Assembly (NCBI GenBank): GCA_964441445.1
Contig: CAYTYO010000010.1
Location: 1-27,446 of the forward strand
Origin: XYB1-FULL-44-23 sp964441445
GTDB lineage: Bacteria; Patescibacteriota; Microgenomatia; CAZETR01; Amesbacteraceae
DNA: 27,446 nt
Direction: 5' to 3'
Below the pieces are notes generated by a model. It was not told where the DNA came from and did no database searches. It saw only the letters and a program-made list of their open reading frames with translations. Made by a program: the position numbers and the translations under genes. Below are positions 1-8,169 of the stretch, one piece after another. Each line of letters starts with the position of its first letter. The stretch's first letter is position 1.

Positions 1-3
1 TTT

Positions 4-32
4 TTGATAAGCTCCCTCATGTGTGATATTAT
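4..32 (+). promoter_or_regulatory. Promoter of rpsT
   Basis: A near-consensus sigma-70-type promoter: -35 TTGATA at 4-9, a 17-base spacer, and -10 TATTAT at 27-32 with an upstream TG (24-25) giving an extended -10. The start is expected near 39, leaving a leader of about 24 bases with a weak AGAGG (55-59) before the rpsT start. It is the only promoter in the window where I see a good -35 box, and its gene is one of the few promoter-proximal ones with a real leader. Confidence 0.6.
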
Positions 33-62
33 ATGGCCTAAATTCGGTTAGAACAGAGGCTT

Positions 63-299
63 ATGCCAATAATCAAGAATGCAATCAGAAAATTAAGGGC
101 TGATAAACGGCGGTCTGCGGTTAATGTTAAGACGCGGACAGCTATGAAACAGGCGATATCCGCCATGCGTAAAAAACCCTCGGAGAAGCTATTAAAAGCA
201 GTTTTTTCAAAGTTAGACCGAGCCGTAAAGAGTCAGATTGTTCATAAGAATAAAGCAGCCAGGCTGAAATCCAGGCTAGCTTTACTGATTAAGAAGTAA
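63..299 (+). CDS. rpsT: 30S ribosomal protein S20
   Basis: A small primary-binding protein of the 30S subunit that contacts 16S rRNA. The 78-residue product is almost entirely basic and helical. It has the family's C-terminal signature HKNKAARLKSRLA (about residues 61-73) and the usual N-terminal run of Lys/Arg residues after the NAIRKLR segment. Bacterial S20 is usually 80-90 residues, so this is slightly short but complete. The ATG at 63 follows a weak AGAGG (55-59) and a good promoter at 4-32. It ends 24 bases before a pilus-like operon that has its own -10 box, so it is probably its own transcription unit with some readthrough. It is not functionally linked to its neighbours. Confidence 0.93.
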   Translation: MPIIKNAIRKLRADKRRSAVNVKTRTAMKQAISAMRKKPSEKLLKAVFSKLDRAVKSQIVHKNKAARLKSRLALLIKK

Positions 300-308
300 C
301 GAAGGTGA

Positions 309-317
309 TGCTATACT
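309..317 (+). promoter_or_regulatory. Extended -10 promoter of the pilus-like operon (leaderless)
   Basis: TATACT at 312-317 is preceded by TG at 309-310 (extended -10). It ends 6 bases before the ATG at 324, so the transcript should begin at or next to the start codon. No -35 close to consensus is visible; TTAAGA at 289-294 has the right spacing but is a weak match. Confidence 0.55.
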
Positions 318-323
318 GATAGT

Positions 324-857
324 ATGCCTGCCCGATCTGCTAAGGTAAATTTGGTTCCCACGTCGGAGTTTGAGTCGGGATTTTGGGGTAAATTTCTGAA
401 ATGGGCGGTAACCACGGGAAGATACATGATTATACTGACGGAAATGGTTGTAATTGTGGCCTTTTTAATGAGATTCAAATTGGATGAAGACTTAAGAAGG
501 ATAAATGAGCAAATAAACGGCCAGGTAGGCTTGCTCCAGTCCATGTCTGCCGGAGAAATCAAGTTCAGGGCCCTACAGAAAAAAATTAATTTGGCCTCAA
601 GCATGATGAATAACCGAACTCAACCGACTGAGGGATTTTTCTACTTGCAGGAAAGGTCTTTACCAGAAATTACATCAAGAAAAAAAGAGGTTATGCCTAG
701 AGAGATTGTGTTAGCAGCAGCGACACTCAGTGATAAGGCAATGGGGCAATTTATGGCAAGTTTGTCCGCTGAAGGAACATGGAAAAGTCTTGATGTGACG
801 GAGTTGGTTGGGGATAAGGTGAGCGGAATAAAATTTACTATATCTGCTAAAAAATAA
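324..857 (+). CDS. PilN-like type IV pilus inner-membrane protein
   Basis: Probable PilN-type component of the inner-membrane alignment complex of a type IV pilus or related type II secretion machine. The 177-residue protein has the PilN layout: a short cytoplasmic N-terminus with the conserved NLVP motif (residues 9-12), which in PilN binds PilM; one membrane segment at about 33-49; a helical stretch at 53-95; and a small periplasmic domain. The next gene is PilO-like, the usual partner, which supports the call. The start is fixed by a -10 box 6 bases upstream. No PilM is present in the window. Assignment rests on topology, motif and context, as sequence conservation in this family is low. 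Confidence 0.65.
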   Translation: MPARSAKVNLVPTSEFESGFWGKFLKWAVTTGRYMIILTEMVVIVAFLMRFKLDEDLRRINEQINGQVGLLQSMSAGEIKFRALQKKINLASSMMNNRTQPTEGFFYLQERSLPEITSRKKEVMPREIVLAAATLSDKAMGQFMASLSAEGTWKSLDVTELVGDKVSGIKFTISAKK

Positions 858-858
858 T

Positions 859-1503
859 ATGGCATTGGATTATAAGAGTAGTTTGGGAAGATACCGAAGA
901 TATTTACAGCTGATGCGCAATCAGCCGCTTTGGAGTGCCAGCATGTGGGTCATTATGTCTTTAGTCCTGTTGATCGTACTTTTAGTCTTGGCGTTGCGGC
1001 CAACACTAGTAACTATTTCCGGGTTGTTTGGCCAGATCAAACAACAAGAGATTATTTCTGCAAGGCTCGACGATAAAATCCTAAGCTTGCGTAAGGCTAT
1101 TAGCGAGATGGAAGCGGTTGAGCCAGATCTACAAGTTTTATCTGATGCTATCCCTGATCAGCCGAACTGGGATATTTTAGCGGGAGAACTGTATAAAGCT
1201 GCAACAGAAAGTGGGCTGGATATTACTTCCGTTTCGATTGAAAAAATTCCCACATCCCCCATTGAACCAGTGTCGGATCAGATTCAAGCTACCTCACTTG
1301 TACCAAAAGGGTTAATTTCTATTCGGTTTAGCTTATCGGCAATCGGGACTGAAGAACAGATTACAAACGCACTGGAAATGATAGAAAAAATGAAAAGGTT
1401 AGCATTATTTCCAAACGTGGCTATTGAAGAGGATAAGGATGGTCGATTAAACTTGACTGTATCGGGGGAGGCGAGTTACATTCCCGAAATGTATTTGTTG
1501 TAA
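859..1503 (+). CDS. PilO-like type IV pilus inner-membrane protein
   Basis: Probable PilO-type partner of the upstream PilN-like protein, acting in the inner-membrane platform linking the pilus motor to the envelope. The 214-residue protein has a cytoplasmic N-terminus, one membrane segment at about 26-46, a coiled-coil-prone stretch at about 55-90, and a ferredoxin-like periplasmic region. The LYKAATESGLDITSVSI segment (from about 111) matches the PilO pattern in which a helix precedes the first strand. It starts one base after the PilN-like stop with no evident Shine-Dalgarno, suggesting translational coupling. PilO-like domains are diverse, so a type II secretion GspM-like role is an alternative. 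Confidence 0.68.
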   Translation: MALDYKSSLGRYRRYLQLMRNQPLWSASMWVIMSLVLLIVLLVLALRPTLVTISGLFGQIKQQEIISARLDDKILSLRKAISEMEAVEPDLQVLSDAIPDQPNWDILAGELYKAATESGLDITSVSIEKIPTSPIEPVSDQIQATSLVPKGLISIRFSLSAIGTEEQITNALEMIEKMKRLALFPNVAIEEDKDGRLNLTVSGEASYIPEMYLL

Positions 1504-1505
1504 AA

Positions 1506-1706
1506 ATGAAAAAAAGAGGAGTTGATAGGGATATTGTCATATTGCTTATTTCTACGTTAATTACTGTGACTTCATGGGTGGGTTTCGAGGTTTACAGAGC
1601 TTATGTTAAAGTGAATACGACTGCAGAAGTTGAAAAAAGTCTGCAACAAGTTGACCCTGTTTTGAATAGGGAATTATTTGGTAAATTGAGAGATTTACAG
1701 AAATGA
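1506..1706 (+). CDS. Small single-pass membrane protein in the pilus-like operon
   Basis: I do not recognise a family for this 66-residue protein. It has a basic N-terminus (MKKRGVDRD), one hydrophobic segment at about 9-29, and a charged helical tail of about 35 residues. It begins two bases after the PilO-like stop, and its last codons overlap the start of the next gene (ATG at 1703) by 4 bases, so it is tightly embedded in the operon. The 7-base A run directly after the ATG is shared with the next gene. Position and topology suggest a small accessory subunit of the pilus or surface-protein complex; this is inference only. Confidence 0.6.
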   Translation: MKKRGVDRDIVILLISTLITVTSWVGFEVYRAYVKVNTTAEVEKSLQQVDPVLNRELFGKLRDLQK

Positions 1707-3064
1707 AAAAAAGGGAGATTAGGTTTCCGACCATCTTAGGTTTGCTAGTTGCCGTCGGCGGTTTGGTTTCGGGTTTGTGGTTGGTACAAAACCAAATCAG
1801 AAATTCCACGCAGGCTGCGGAAGAAATTATCCCCAAGGAAGTGGTTGTCACTAATATTTCTGACAGTGGGTTTACTGTGTCGTGGGTCACTGACAAAGCG
1901 ATATCTGGGTATTTATTATACGGTGAAGGACAAACTGATTTATCCACAACAGCGAGTGATGATAGAGATCAAAATTTGGGCGAAATATCAGCTTATTTAA
2001 CGCATTATGTGACGGTAAGGGGTCTAAAGCCTGAGACAACTTACGGATTTAAAATAGGTTCTGGTAAACAAACGTTTGGCCTTTCCGAGTTACCGTATAT
2101 GGTACACACCGGCCCGGTGTTGGTTGAACAACCAGTGGCTGATGTGGCCTACGGACAAGTTCTAACACCAGCCGGCGAACCGGCTGAGGGAGCGCTCCTT
2201 TATGTCCAATTAGCCGGGGCAGTCAGATTGTCCACAGTTGTTAAAAATAATGGTTCATACGCGGTGCCGCTTTCGACTGCCAGAACGGCAGACTTAAAAT
2301 CTTATCTTGAATACGATAAACAAACGACTCCTATTGTCATTGAAGTAAATGGCGGAGGAATATGGGGAATAACTAGTTTGAAAACCACCACAGGACAAGA
2401 CAGTCCTGTTGACGAAATTACGATGGGCGCTGGGGAGAAAGATGAGGAGAGTGAAGGATCAAAATTGTCCGAGAGTTCCGATGGCTTGAACGGCCTTGTC
2501 TTATTATCCCCGTTTTCAGGTGAAAAAGTTAATTCGGCGACACCAATAATTATAGGAGCAGCTCCTGCCGGAACAGAAATTGAGGTGGTCGTAAATTCAG
2601 AGTCACTGATAACTGGAAGGACTACCGCCGATGAAACAGGAAGTTTTTCTTATACGGTTCCGCAGAATCTTGAACCCGGTCAGCATACTATTACAATTTC
2701 CGCTGTGGTAAACGGCGTAGTCAAAAGAGTTTCCAGATCGTTTACTGTTTATGCTGTGGGTGAGAGTTTTGATCCGGCTTTCTCTGCCAGTCCTTCCTCT
2801 GCCCCACTACCGACATCTAAGCCCGTCGCTACAACTACACCAGTACCCACCACGCCTGTTGTTGTAATAGCAACGTCAGCACCGACACCAAAACCGACTG
2901 CTACCCCTTTACCCACCAGGTCTCCGGATCCGGTTATAACTATTTCTCCAACGCCGACTCAAGACTTGGTCACCTCTGGTGCCGAAGAATATTCGTTGAT
3001 TATGCTTTTAGTCGGAACTTTCATGCTTGTTTACGGCGCAATGTGGTATAAGAGGTCGTGGTAG
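1703..3064 (+). CDS. Fibronectin type III-containing, membrane-anchored surface protein
   Basis: A 453-residue envelope protein. The order is: basic N-terminus with a hydrophobic signal/anchor at about 10-30; an FN3-like domain at about 44-137 (VVVTNISDSGFTVSWVTD opening, LKPETTYGFKIG closing strand); a second beta domain resembling carboxypeptidase-regulatory folds at about 148-230; an acidic linker at about 244-262; an Ig-like repeat at about 266-350; a Pro/Thr/Ser-rich stalk at about 358-420; and a C-terminal membrane segment at about 430-448 ending in KRSW. No LPXTG sorting motif is seen, so anchoring is probably by the membrane helices. FN3 domains usually mediate protein or glycan contacts. 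Placement behind PilN/PilO-like genes suggests an adhesion or pilus-associated role. Confidence 0.72.
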   Translation: MKKREIRFPTILGLLVAVGGLVSGLWLVQNQIRNSTQAAEEIIPKEVVVTNISDSGFTVSWVTDKAISGYLLYGEGQTDLSTTASDDRDQNLGEISAYLTHYVTVRGLKPETTYGFKIGSGKQTFGLSELPYMVHTGPVLVEQPVADVAYGQVLTPAGEPAEGALLYVQLAGAVRLSTVVKNNGSYAVPLSTARTADLKSYLEYDKQTTPIVIEVNGGGIWGITSLKTTTGQDSPVDEITMGAGEKDEESEGSKLSESSDGLNGLVLLSPFSGEKVNSATPIIIGAAPAGTEIEVVVNSESLITGRTTADETGSFSYTVPQNLEPGQHTITISAVVNGVVKRVSRSFTVYAVGESFDPAFSASPSSAPLPTSKPVATTTPVPTTPVVVIATSAPTPKPTATPLPTRSPDPVITISPTPTQDLVTSGAEEYSLIMLLVGTFMLVYGAMWYKRSW

Positions 3065-3066
3065 GG

Positions 3067-3072
3067 TACAAT
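3067..3072 (+). promoter_or_regulatory. -10 box of the HAD-GT4 pair (leaderless)
   Basis: TACAAT lies just after the stop codon of the surface protein gene and ends 7 bases before a GTG at 3080. The distance matches other genes here and argues that GTG 3080, not the in-frame TTG at 3074, is the true start. Confidence 0.45.
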
Positions 3073-3079
3073 TTTGATT

Positions 3080-3676
3080 GTGATAGAGGAACGAAGAAGG
3101 AGAAAGCTGATAAGAGTTGGGGTAGATTTTGACGGAGTAGTGACACAAAATCCACTAAGGGCTGCACGGGCAATCATAGCTGGAGTAAAACACCGGATAT
3201 TGGGGATAAAGAAGTTGAGTTTTTTTGTACCGAAAGGAAAATGGCAAAAATTGGTTTATTATGCAGGAGTGGTAGCTCCAAGTTTGTGGCCTGCTAAAGG
3301 AATTGATTTATTAAAAGAGATGGCTGGTTCGGGAAAGTATAAATTTGTTTTGGTAACAGGAAGGTATAAATTCGTGAAAAAACAAACATATGATTGGATT
3401 AAAAAGTACAATATCGATAAAACGTTTGAGAAAATATATATTAACGAAGAGCAAGAACAACCCCATGATTATAAAAAAAGGATTATTGCAAATGAAGCAT
3501 TCGATTACTATATCGAAGACAATTGGGATATCGTTCAAAAACTGTGCTCATCGTCGTCAACAAAAGTATTCTGGATATATAACTTTTTAGATAAGGGCAG
3601 AGAATATTCTTGCAAATTCTCTTCTCTGGAAAAAGCACTAGCACAAATCAGGAGAGAAAATGAAGATATTAGTTGA
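3080..3676 (+). CDS. HAD-superfamily hydrolase-like protein
   Basis: A 198-residue protein with the haloacid dehalogenase motifs in order: motif I DFDGVV (nucleophile and general-acid aspartates at residues 16 and 18), motif II VTGR (around residues 96-99), a lysine-containing segment YKKRII (motif III), and the acidic motif IV in YIEDNWD. HAD enzymes usually cleave phosphate esters through an aspartyl-phosphate. The substrate cannot be told; location directly ahead of a glycosyltransferase gene, which overlaps its end by 17 bases, suggests a sugar phosphate or nucleotide. The GTG at 3080 is preferred because a -10 box ends 7 bases upstream. The pair is visibly more AT-rich than much of the window. 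Confidence 0.75.
   Translation: MIEERRRRKLIRVGVDFDGVVTQNPLRAARAIIAGVKHRILGIKKLSFFVPKGKWQKLVYYAGVVAPSLWPAKGIDLLKEMAGSGKYKFVLVTGRYKFVKKQTYDWIKKYNIDKTFEKIYINEEQEQPHDYKKRIIANEAFDYYIEDNWDIVQKLCSSSSTKVFWIYNFLDKGREYSCKFSSLEKALAQIRRENEDIS
3650..3654 (+). promoter_or_regulatory. Shine-Dalgarno sequence of the GT4 gene
   Basis: AGGAG, 5 bases before ATG 3660, lies within the end of the upstream gene. It supports ATG 3660 as the start and shows that this organism uses SD initiation for operon-internal genes. Confidence 0.6.
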
Positions 3677-4775
3677 CCTGAGTTATTATTTTCCCCACAT
3701 ATCAGGTCTGAGTGAATATGCGAGAAGGTTGGCTGAAGGATTAAACAGCGTCGAGACTCAGGTTGAAGTTATTTGTAATAAGCAGAATGCTTCTAGTCTA
3801 GAGAATGAAATAATTGCGGGTGTTAAAATCCGCAGATTTCAACCAATTATGAGACTGAATAAAATTTCGTTTTCATTGAAGTTGGTGGTTTGGTGTATTC
3901 AAAACATGGGACGATATGATGTTGTCATAATTCATTTGCCAAATCCTGAAGGGATGATGGTGGCATTATTGGCAAGGATTATGGGTAAAAAAATTGTTTC
4001 AGTTCTGCATTGTGATGTTGCAATTGGTAAATCAATACTAGAAAAAATAATATCCTTTATTTCTAAGGTTTCGAATGTTGTATCTGCAATAGTCAGTAAT
4101 AGGGTGGTTGTTAATTCGTTGGACTACGCAAGCAGCATCAAATACTTAAGGTTTTTTACGAATAAGTTGACAGAAATATTTCCAATCGTGGGATTGCCTA
4201 CAATAAAATTAAAGTCAAAAGTAAATAAACGTGGAAAAATTACTTTGGGATATCTAGGCAGGATATCGGAGGAAAAAAATCTGCACACTGTGATTCAAGC
4301 AATTAAAAAAGTTGGGCGATATGATGTGTGTTTTGAGTTGGCCGGACCAAACAGAATTCCAGGTGAAGAGAATTACTTTCTAAAAGTAGACAGAATGGTC
4401 CAACAAAGCAATGGTCGGGTAATAATAAATGGAAAGTTGAATAATCAGGAGGTAAAACTTTTTTTAAAAAAAATTGATTTCTTCGTTTTAGCATCAAACG
4501 TATCCACTGAGTCTTTTGGTATTGTTCAAGTTGAGGCAATGCGATTTGGAATTCCGGTCATTGTTTCAAACATGCCCGGTGTGCGTGTACCAGTGCTGTT
4601 AACAGGAGCGGGAGTGTTGGTAAACGACTACAATGATCCAGATGATTGGGCAAGAAAAATTGAGATGGCATTAGATAACGAAGATAAACTTAAAAAGTTA
4701 ACGGTGTTATCTGAAAAGATATTTGATCCGAATAAAGAATTGGAAAAGTGGAGAGAATTGATCCGTTCGATTTAA
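3660..4775 (+). CDS. Glycosyltransferase family 4 (GT-B) enzyme
   Basis: A 371-residue retaining glycosyltransferase of the GT4 type, transferring a sugar from a nucleotide-sugar to an acceptor, probably at the cytoplasmic membrane face. The N-terminal half opens MKILVDLSYYFPHISGLSEY, with the glycine-containing acceptor-site loop. The C-terminal Rossmann half starts at LGYLGRISEEKNLHTVIQAI (about 196-215). The diagnostic EX7E motif is E284-SFGIVQV-E292, followed by the donor-binding AMRFGIPVIVSNMPG. The start is supported by an SD (3650-3654), and the gene is coupled to the HAD-like gene. Its stop codon overlaps the stop of the opposite-strand gene by two bases. Donor and acceptor are unknown; an envelope polysaccharide or glycolipid is likely. 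Confidence 0.85.
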   Translation: MKILVDLSYYFPHISGLSEYARRLAEGLNSVETQVEVICNKQNASSLENEIIAGVKIRRFQPIMRLNKISFSLKLVVWCIQNMGRYDVVIIHLPNPEGMMVALLARIMGKKIVSVLHCDVAIGKSILEKIISFISKVSNVVSAIVSNRVVVNSLDYASSIKYLRFFTNKLTEIFPIVGLPTIKLKSKVNKRGKITLGYLGRISEEKNLHTVIQAIKKVGRYDVCFELAGPNRIPGEENYFLKVDRMVQQSNGRVIINGKLNNQEVKLFLKKIDFFVLASNVSTESFGIVQVEAMRFGIPVIVSNMPGVRVPVLLTGAGVLVNDYNDPDDWARKIEMALDNEDKLKKLTVLSEKIFDPNKELEKWRELIRSI

Positions 4776-6448
4776 ATTTTTTCGAAGATAAATACTTGAG
4801 GATGATCATAAACTGTGTAAGCTTCTTCTGCAAAGTCATCAACGAAACTAATCCCCTGGTCTGAGCAATGAAAGCTTGGCAAAGAAATCTTTCCGTATTC
4901 AAGCTGCGGAGGAATTAGGCAAATGTTGATAAACGGAATTGGAATGTTTGGGCGGGAGGCAAAACTTGCCACTAGTTTAAACTGGGTTTCTCCTCTAAAA
5001 AGTCGTTGGTAAAACGCACTGGTCTGAGGGTAAAGAAGCGGAGCCGAAGATATAGATGCGTAAACTCGGTTGCTGGAAAGAACTAAATAGTTTGTCGTAG
5101 ATAGTTGAGAAGAAAGTTTTTCCCATTTTTGCTCTGTTTCTGGAGCATACATCTCTAGTTCAATAATTTTATAGTTTGGATTACTGCCCAAAGGTAAACA
5201 GTCATCCCAAATCTCGCAGGTAAGTGTTGATCCCGAAGGAATGTTTTTTATAATCCACTCGGACGCTTGAACCCGTGGGTGAACATGTTGATAAATTGAC
5301 ATAAATGCCAATAATGGCACCGAACAAATGACTAGTAAGATCATTAAAAATATGGATCCGAACTTTTGCTTAAACAAGTAAAGACCATATCCTGAATAAA
5401 TTGCAAGAAACGGAAACAATGGATAAAAGTATCTACCGGTCATAGAGAAACTAAGTCCGGAATAGATAAATAATCCCAATATCCAAAGAAGCGATGGCAC
5501 AGCTGTGATATGCTCCCTAGTTTTTCTAATAACAAGGAAAGGAGATATCACTACTACCAATGAACCAATGGGACCAATCGCCCACCAAAGTAAATTTAAC
5601 GTTGGAAAAATTATTTTTGCTTGATTTATCCATTGCACTGCGGGGGGAAACCAGCCTGAAGGATTGTCAAATGATTTTAGTGTCTTTAAATTTGAAACAA
5701 TCTGGGGATTTAAATTAAATAAGCCCTTAAATAGATATGGCTGAAATAGATGGACAGAAATAAATAATGAGAGGAAGAAAACAGCAGTAATATATAAGTA
5801 TTTCTTAAGATTTCTTTCCTTTAGATAATTGATGTAGAACCCAAGAATTATTATCGGAAGAAAAAGCGCAGCTGAATATTTCGATGCGATTGCAAGTCCA
5901 AAGACAATTCCCAAAATAATGCACGTCTTTCGGTTGATATTCAATAAAAGCAAATATGAAAGTGTAAGAAAAAAAACTAAATACGGATCAACAGTGAAAT
6001 AATGGGCTAGTTGAGTTGGTAGAACTAAAAAAGAATAAAACAACGTACTCAATGTTGCGATCTTCTTGTTTTTAAAAAGCTGACGTGAGATCAGATACAC
6101 CAAGATTAGAGTGCTTACGTCTAAAAGACCCGACACAATTCGGCCCGTAGTTACCAGTTCTACTATTGATGTCCGACCCAAGATGCCACTAATAATTTTT
6201 ATGAAAAATATCGGAAAAGTCCCGTAAACATAAAAGTCGAACCCGACATTGTTGGGATTAAAAGATGATTTAGACGTCGAAAGGTAATCTCCAATAGTGT
6301 CTGGAATTTTAATATTCTGTGTTACCATGCCCAAGAATCTTTCGTCAGGATGGAGCAAGGAACCATTGTCCCAAGAGTTTCCGATAAGTCGAGATGCTAG
6401 CCCTATCATAAGAGCGAGGATCAATAGTAGGTTGTTTTTCATTTTCAT
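4772..6448 (-). CDS. GT39-like polytopic membrane glycosyltransferase
   Basis: A 558-residue integral membrane protein with about a dozen hydrophobic segments and a C-terminal soluble region of about 150 residues. The N-terminal loop after the first helix contains the acidic pair of GT-C transferases (HPDERF, D35 E36), as in protein mannosyltransferase/ArnT-type enzymes using polyprenyl-phosphate sugars. A SKYSAALFLPIIILG segment is also typical of the family. The start ATG overlaps the TGA of the upstream gene (ATGA at 6445-6448), so the two are co-transcribed and probably coupled. The likely role is transfer of a lipid-linked sugar outside the cytoplasmic membrane to protein or glycan. Donor and acceptor cannot be read from sequence. 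Confidence 0.75.
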   Translation of the reverse strand: MKMKNNLLLILALMIGLASRLIGNSWDNGSLLHPDERFLGMVTQNIKIPDTIGDYLSTSKSSFNPNNVGFDFYVYGTFPIFFIKIISGILGRTSIVELVTTGRIVSGLLDVSTLILVYLISRQLFKNKKIATLSTLFYSFLVLPTQLAHYFTVDPYLVFFLTLSYLLLLNINRKTCIILGIVFGLAIASKYSAALFLPIIILGFYINYLKERNLKKYLYITAVFFLSLFISVHLFQPYLFKGLFNLNPQIVSNLKTLKSFDNPSGWFPPAVQWINQAKIIFPTLNLLWWAIGPIGSLVVVISPFLVIRKTREHITAVPSLLWILGLFIYSGLSFSMTGRYFYPLFPFLAIYSGYGLYLFKQKFGSIFLMILLVICSVPLLAFMSIYQHVHPRVQASEWIIKNIPSGSTLTCEIWDDCLPLGSNPNYKIIELEMYAPETEQKWEKLSSQLSTTNYLVLSSNRVYASISSAPLLYPQTSAFYQRLFRGETQFKLVASFASRPNIPIPFINICLIPPQLEYGKISLPSFHCSDQGISFVDDFAEEAYTVYDHPQVFIFEKI

Positions 6449-8064
6449 AAGATGCTGCAGTTAGTCTTAACCGAATATACAGTCAATCCACTTTTTTTAT
6501 TCAGATATTCAATATTAAAATCATTTTGCCAAAGTGCATAATTGGGATTTAAAAACCCTTCGGAATGTGGTGTTAGTTCGACATAGTTGATGTTATTCTT
6601 GATCAGAAGAGTGCAAGCTGTTTGCTTATCGGGGGATGAATAGATATCGGCAGTTATTCTTTCTCTAGAGATCTGATCATAACCATATGACCAGGTAAAA
6701 TACGGGTAGCCGTTAAATATTGATCTGCCACCAATTGACGCAGGATTGTAAAACCAGGTGTCATTAAGAATAATCGAAGTAGGTGGAGTGCGTTCGAAAA
6801 AGAAAGAAACCGCCGGGTCCGCTTCAATATCTTGAATATTAAGGAAAAAATCATTTTTAACGGGGAAAAAATCTACAACGCCGCCAAAAATTAGAAAAGG
6901 GACGATAATAAAAGTAGTAATTTTCCCCAAAAAATTAACCTTCCACAAACGAAAAATGGTATACGCTGAGAAGGGCAAACCCATAATTAAAAAGAAATTA
7001 AACAGTTTGTGGTTATTGATCATGTCAGCTGACAGTTGAAAAACGTTGGGAATGATAAATAGCAATAAGAGAGGAATGAATAAAAGTTTGGCTTTTTTCG
7101 GCGCAATTAAAATACCTATGGGAATTAAAAACAAGTGCAACCCGATGTTCATAAACCAGTAGCGAATAAAGCTGATAATATTGCTTCCTTCCGGCAAAAG
7201 ATAACCGGGATGCAAAGATAATGCGGGGGCGGAATTAATCGTAAAAAGATAAACAATGATCCAGGGAATAGTTCCTATAGTAAAATGTACTAAGAATTTT
7301 TTAAACGGGCGCTGAAACGGTAATTGGGTAAGGACAAAAACACAGGCTATGATAAAACCAGCCTGGTTTATTAGTAACAATGATCCCGTTAGGAAACCTA
7401 TTAGACTGGATTTATAACTGCGTTTTTTATGAAGCAAAATAACTATAAGCAAACAAATGGCGAAAGAGAGACCTAAATGTCTTTGGTTGGTATAGATATT
7501 CAGATTCCAGAAAGCTGAAATTAAGCTGCCGTCCCACGGACCGAAAGATGCAAAAACTGAATTTGTAGTAATATCCGTAAAAGTTCCGAGACCCAATGGA
7601 TGGTCTTTAAAAAAATCAAGAAACGATAGTGAACCGTTTAAAAGGAAAAATAGGAGTGACAATAATCCGACGGCCGTTGATCTGAAGATTTGCCTTCCAT
7701 AATAAAAGACAGCGTACAATAAAAAGAAAAAACCTAATGCACTAGTTGAGTTCAATGCATAATCCAGCCGAACGCCTATCTTTTCCAGTCCCCCGACAAA
7801 AAGATAAAATAGGTAGTGGTACCGGATGGGTTCGCCCGGGTATAGCGGATGATGAATAGGCCAGTTGGAGCCATAGGAGAACGAGCGGATGAGCGGAATG
7901 TTGCTGCCAAAATCACTGTACACTTTTGAGGCGATACGCAATTCTTTTGAAGCAGCGGAATAGGAAAAAGTATGATTCATGAGCCAAAAAGAAAAAACAA
8001 ATAATCCTGTCAGGACCAAAAATAGCAGTACGGGCTTAAGGTGTATCCGAGATATGTATTTCAT
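6445..8064 (-). CDS. Polytopic membrane protein, YYY/GT-C-like
   Basis: A 539-residue protein of about 12 membrane segments with a soluble C-terminus. The first external loop holds YPGEPIRYHYLFYLFVGGLE (from about residue 75), which resembles the paired aromatic motif and hydrophobic helix of DUF2298 (YYY) proteins such as the divergent gene at 8170. The C-terminal region has an NGYPYFTWSYGYDQISRERI stretch followed by a small domain ending NNINYVELTP, again a counterpart of the C-terminus of the 8170 protein. It is therefore probably a distant relative with a GT-C-type fold. It is first in a two-gene operon, with a -10 box at 8077-8082 and a very short leader. The substrate is unknown. Confidence 0.6.
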   Translation of the reverse strand: MKYISRIHLKPVLLFLVLTGLFVFSFWLMNHTFSYSAASKELRIASKVYSDFGSNIPLIRSFSYGSNWPIHHPLYPGEPIRYHYLFYLFVGGLEKIGVRLDYALNSTSALGFFFLLYAVFYYGRQIFRSTAVGLLSLLFFLLNGSLSFLDFFKDHPLGLGTFTDITTNSVFASFGPWDGSLISAFWNLNIYTNQRHLGLSFAICLLIVILLHKKRSYKSSLIGFLTGSLLLINQAGFIIACVFVLTQLPFQRPFKKFLVHFTIGTIPWIIVYLFTINSAPALSLHPGYLLPEGSNIISFIRYWFMNIGLHLFLIPIGILIAPKKAKLLFIPLLLLFIIPNVFQLSADMINNHKLFNFFLIMGLPFSAYTIFRLWKVNFLGKITTFIIVPFLIFGGVVDFFPVKNDFFLNIQDIEADPAVSFFFERTPPTSIILNDTWFYNPASIGGRSIFNGYPYFTWSYGYDQISRERITADIYSSPDKQTACTLLIKNNINYVELTPHSEGFLNPNYALWQNDFNIEYLNKKSGLTVYSVKTNCSIL

Positions 8065-8076
8065 GAACTACAGGTA

Positions 8077-8082
8077 ATTATA
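8077..8082 (-). promoter_or_regulatory. -10 box for the leftward membrane-protein operon
   Basis: Read on the minus strand this is TATAAT, ending 12 bases before ATG 8064, which would leave a leader of only about 5 bases. No good -35 is seen. It shares the 105-base intergenic region (8065-8169) with the rightward promoter at 8156. Confidence 0.5.
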
Positions 8083-8155
8083 ACTAACGTACAGTCCTGA
8101 TATTAAAAATTTCAAAAAGAGACGTTTTTCAACTTACGTATCGGTTAATAATAGC

Positions 8156-8161
8156 TATAAT
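8156..8161 (+). promoter_or_regulatory. -10 box of the DUF2298 gene (leaderless)
   Basis: A perfect TATAAT ending 8 bases before ATG 8170. The sequence AGCTATAAT (8153-8161) is identical to that in front of the tRNA-Cys gene (27335-27343). A -35 match is poor (TTACGT at 8134-8139, spacer 16). Confidence 0.55.
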
Positions 8162-8169
8162 AGCAGGGC

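Noticed and set aside
4766..4786. TTCGA/TCGAA inverted repeat with T-run as a terminator at the 4772 junction
   Set aside because: Only five base pairs around an 11-base loop, and the T-run lies in the loop rather than after the stem.
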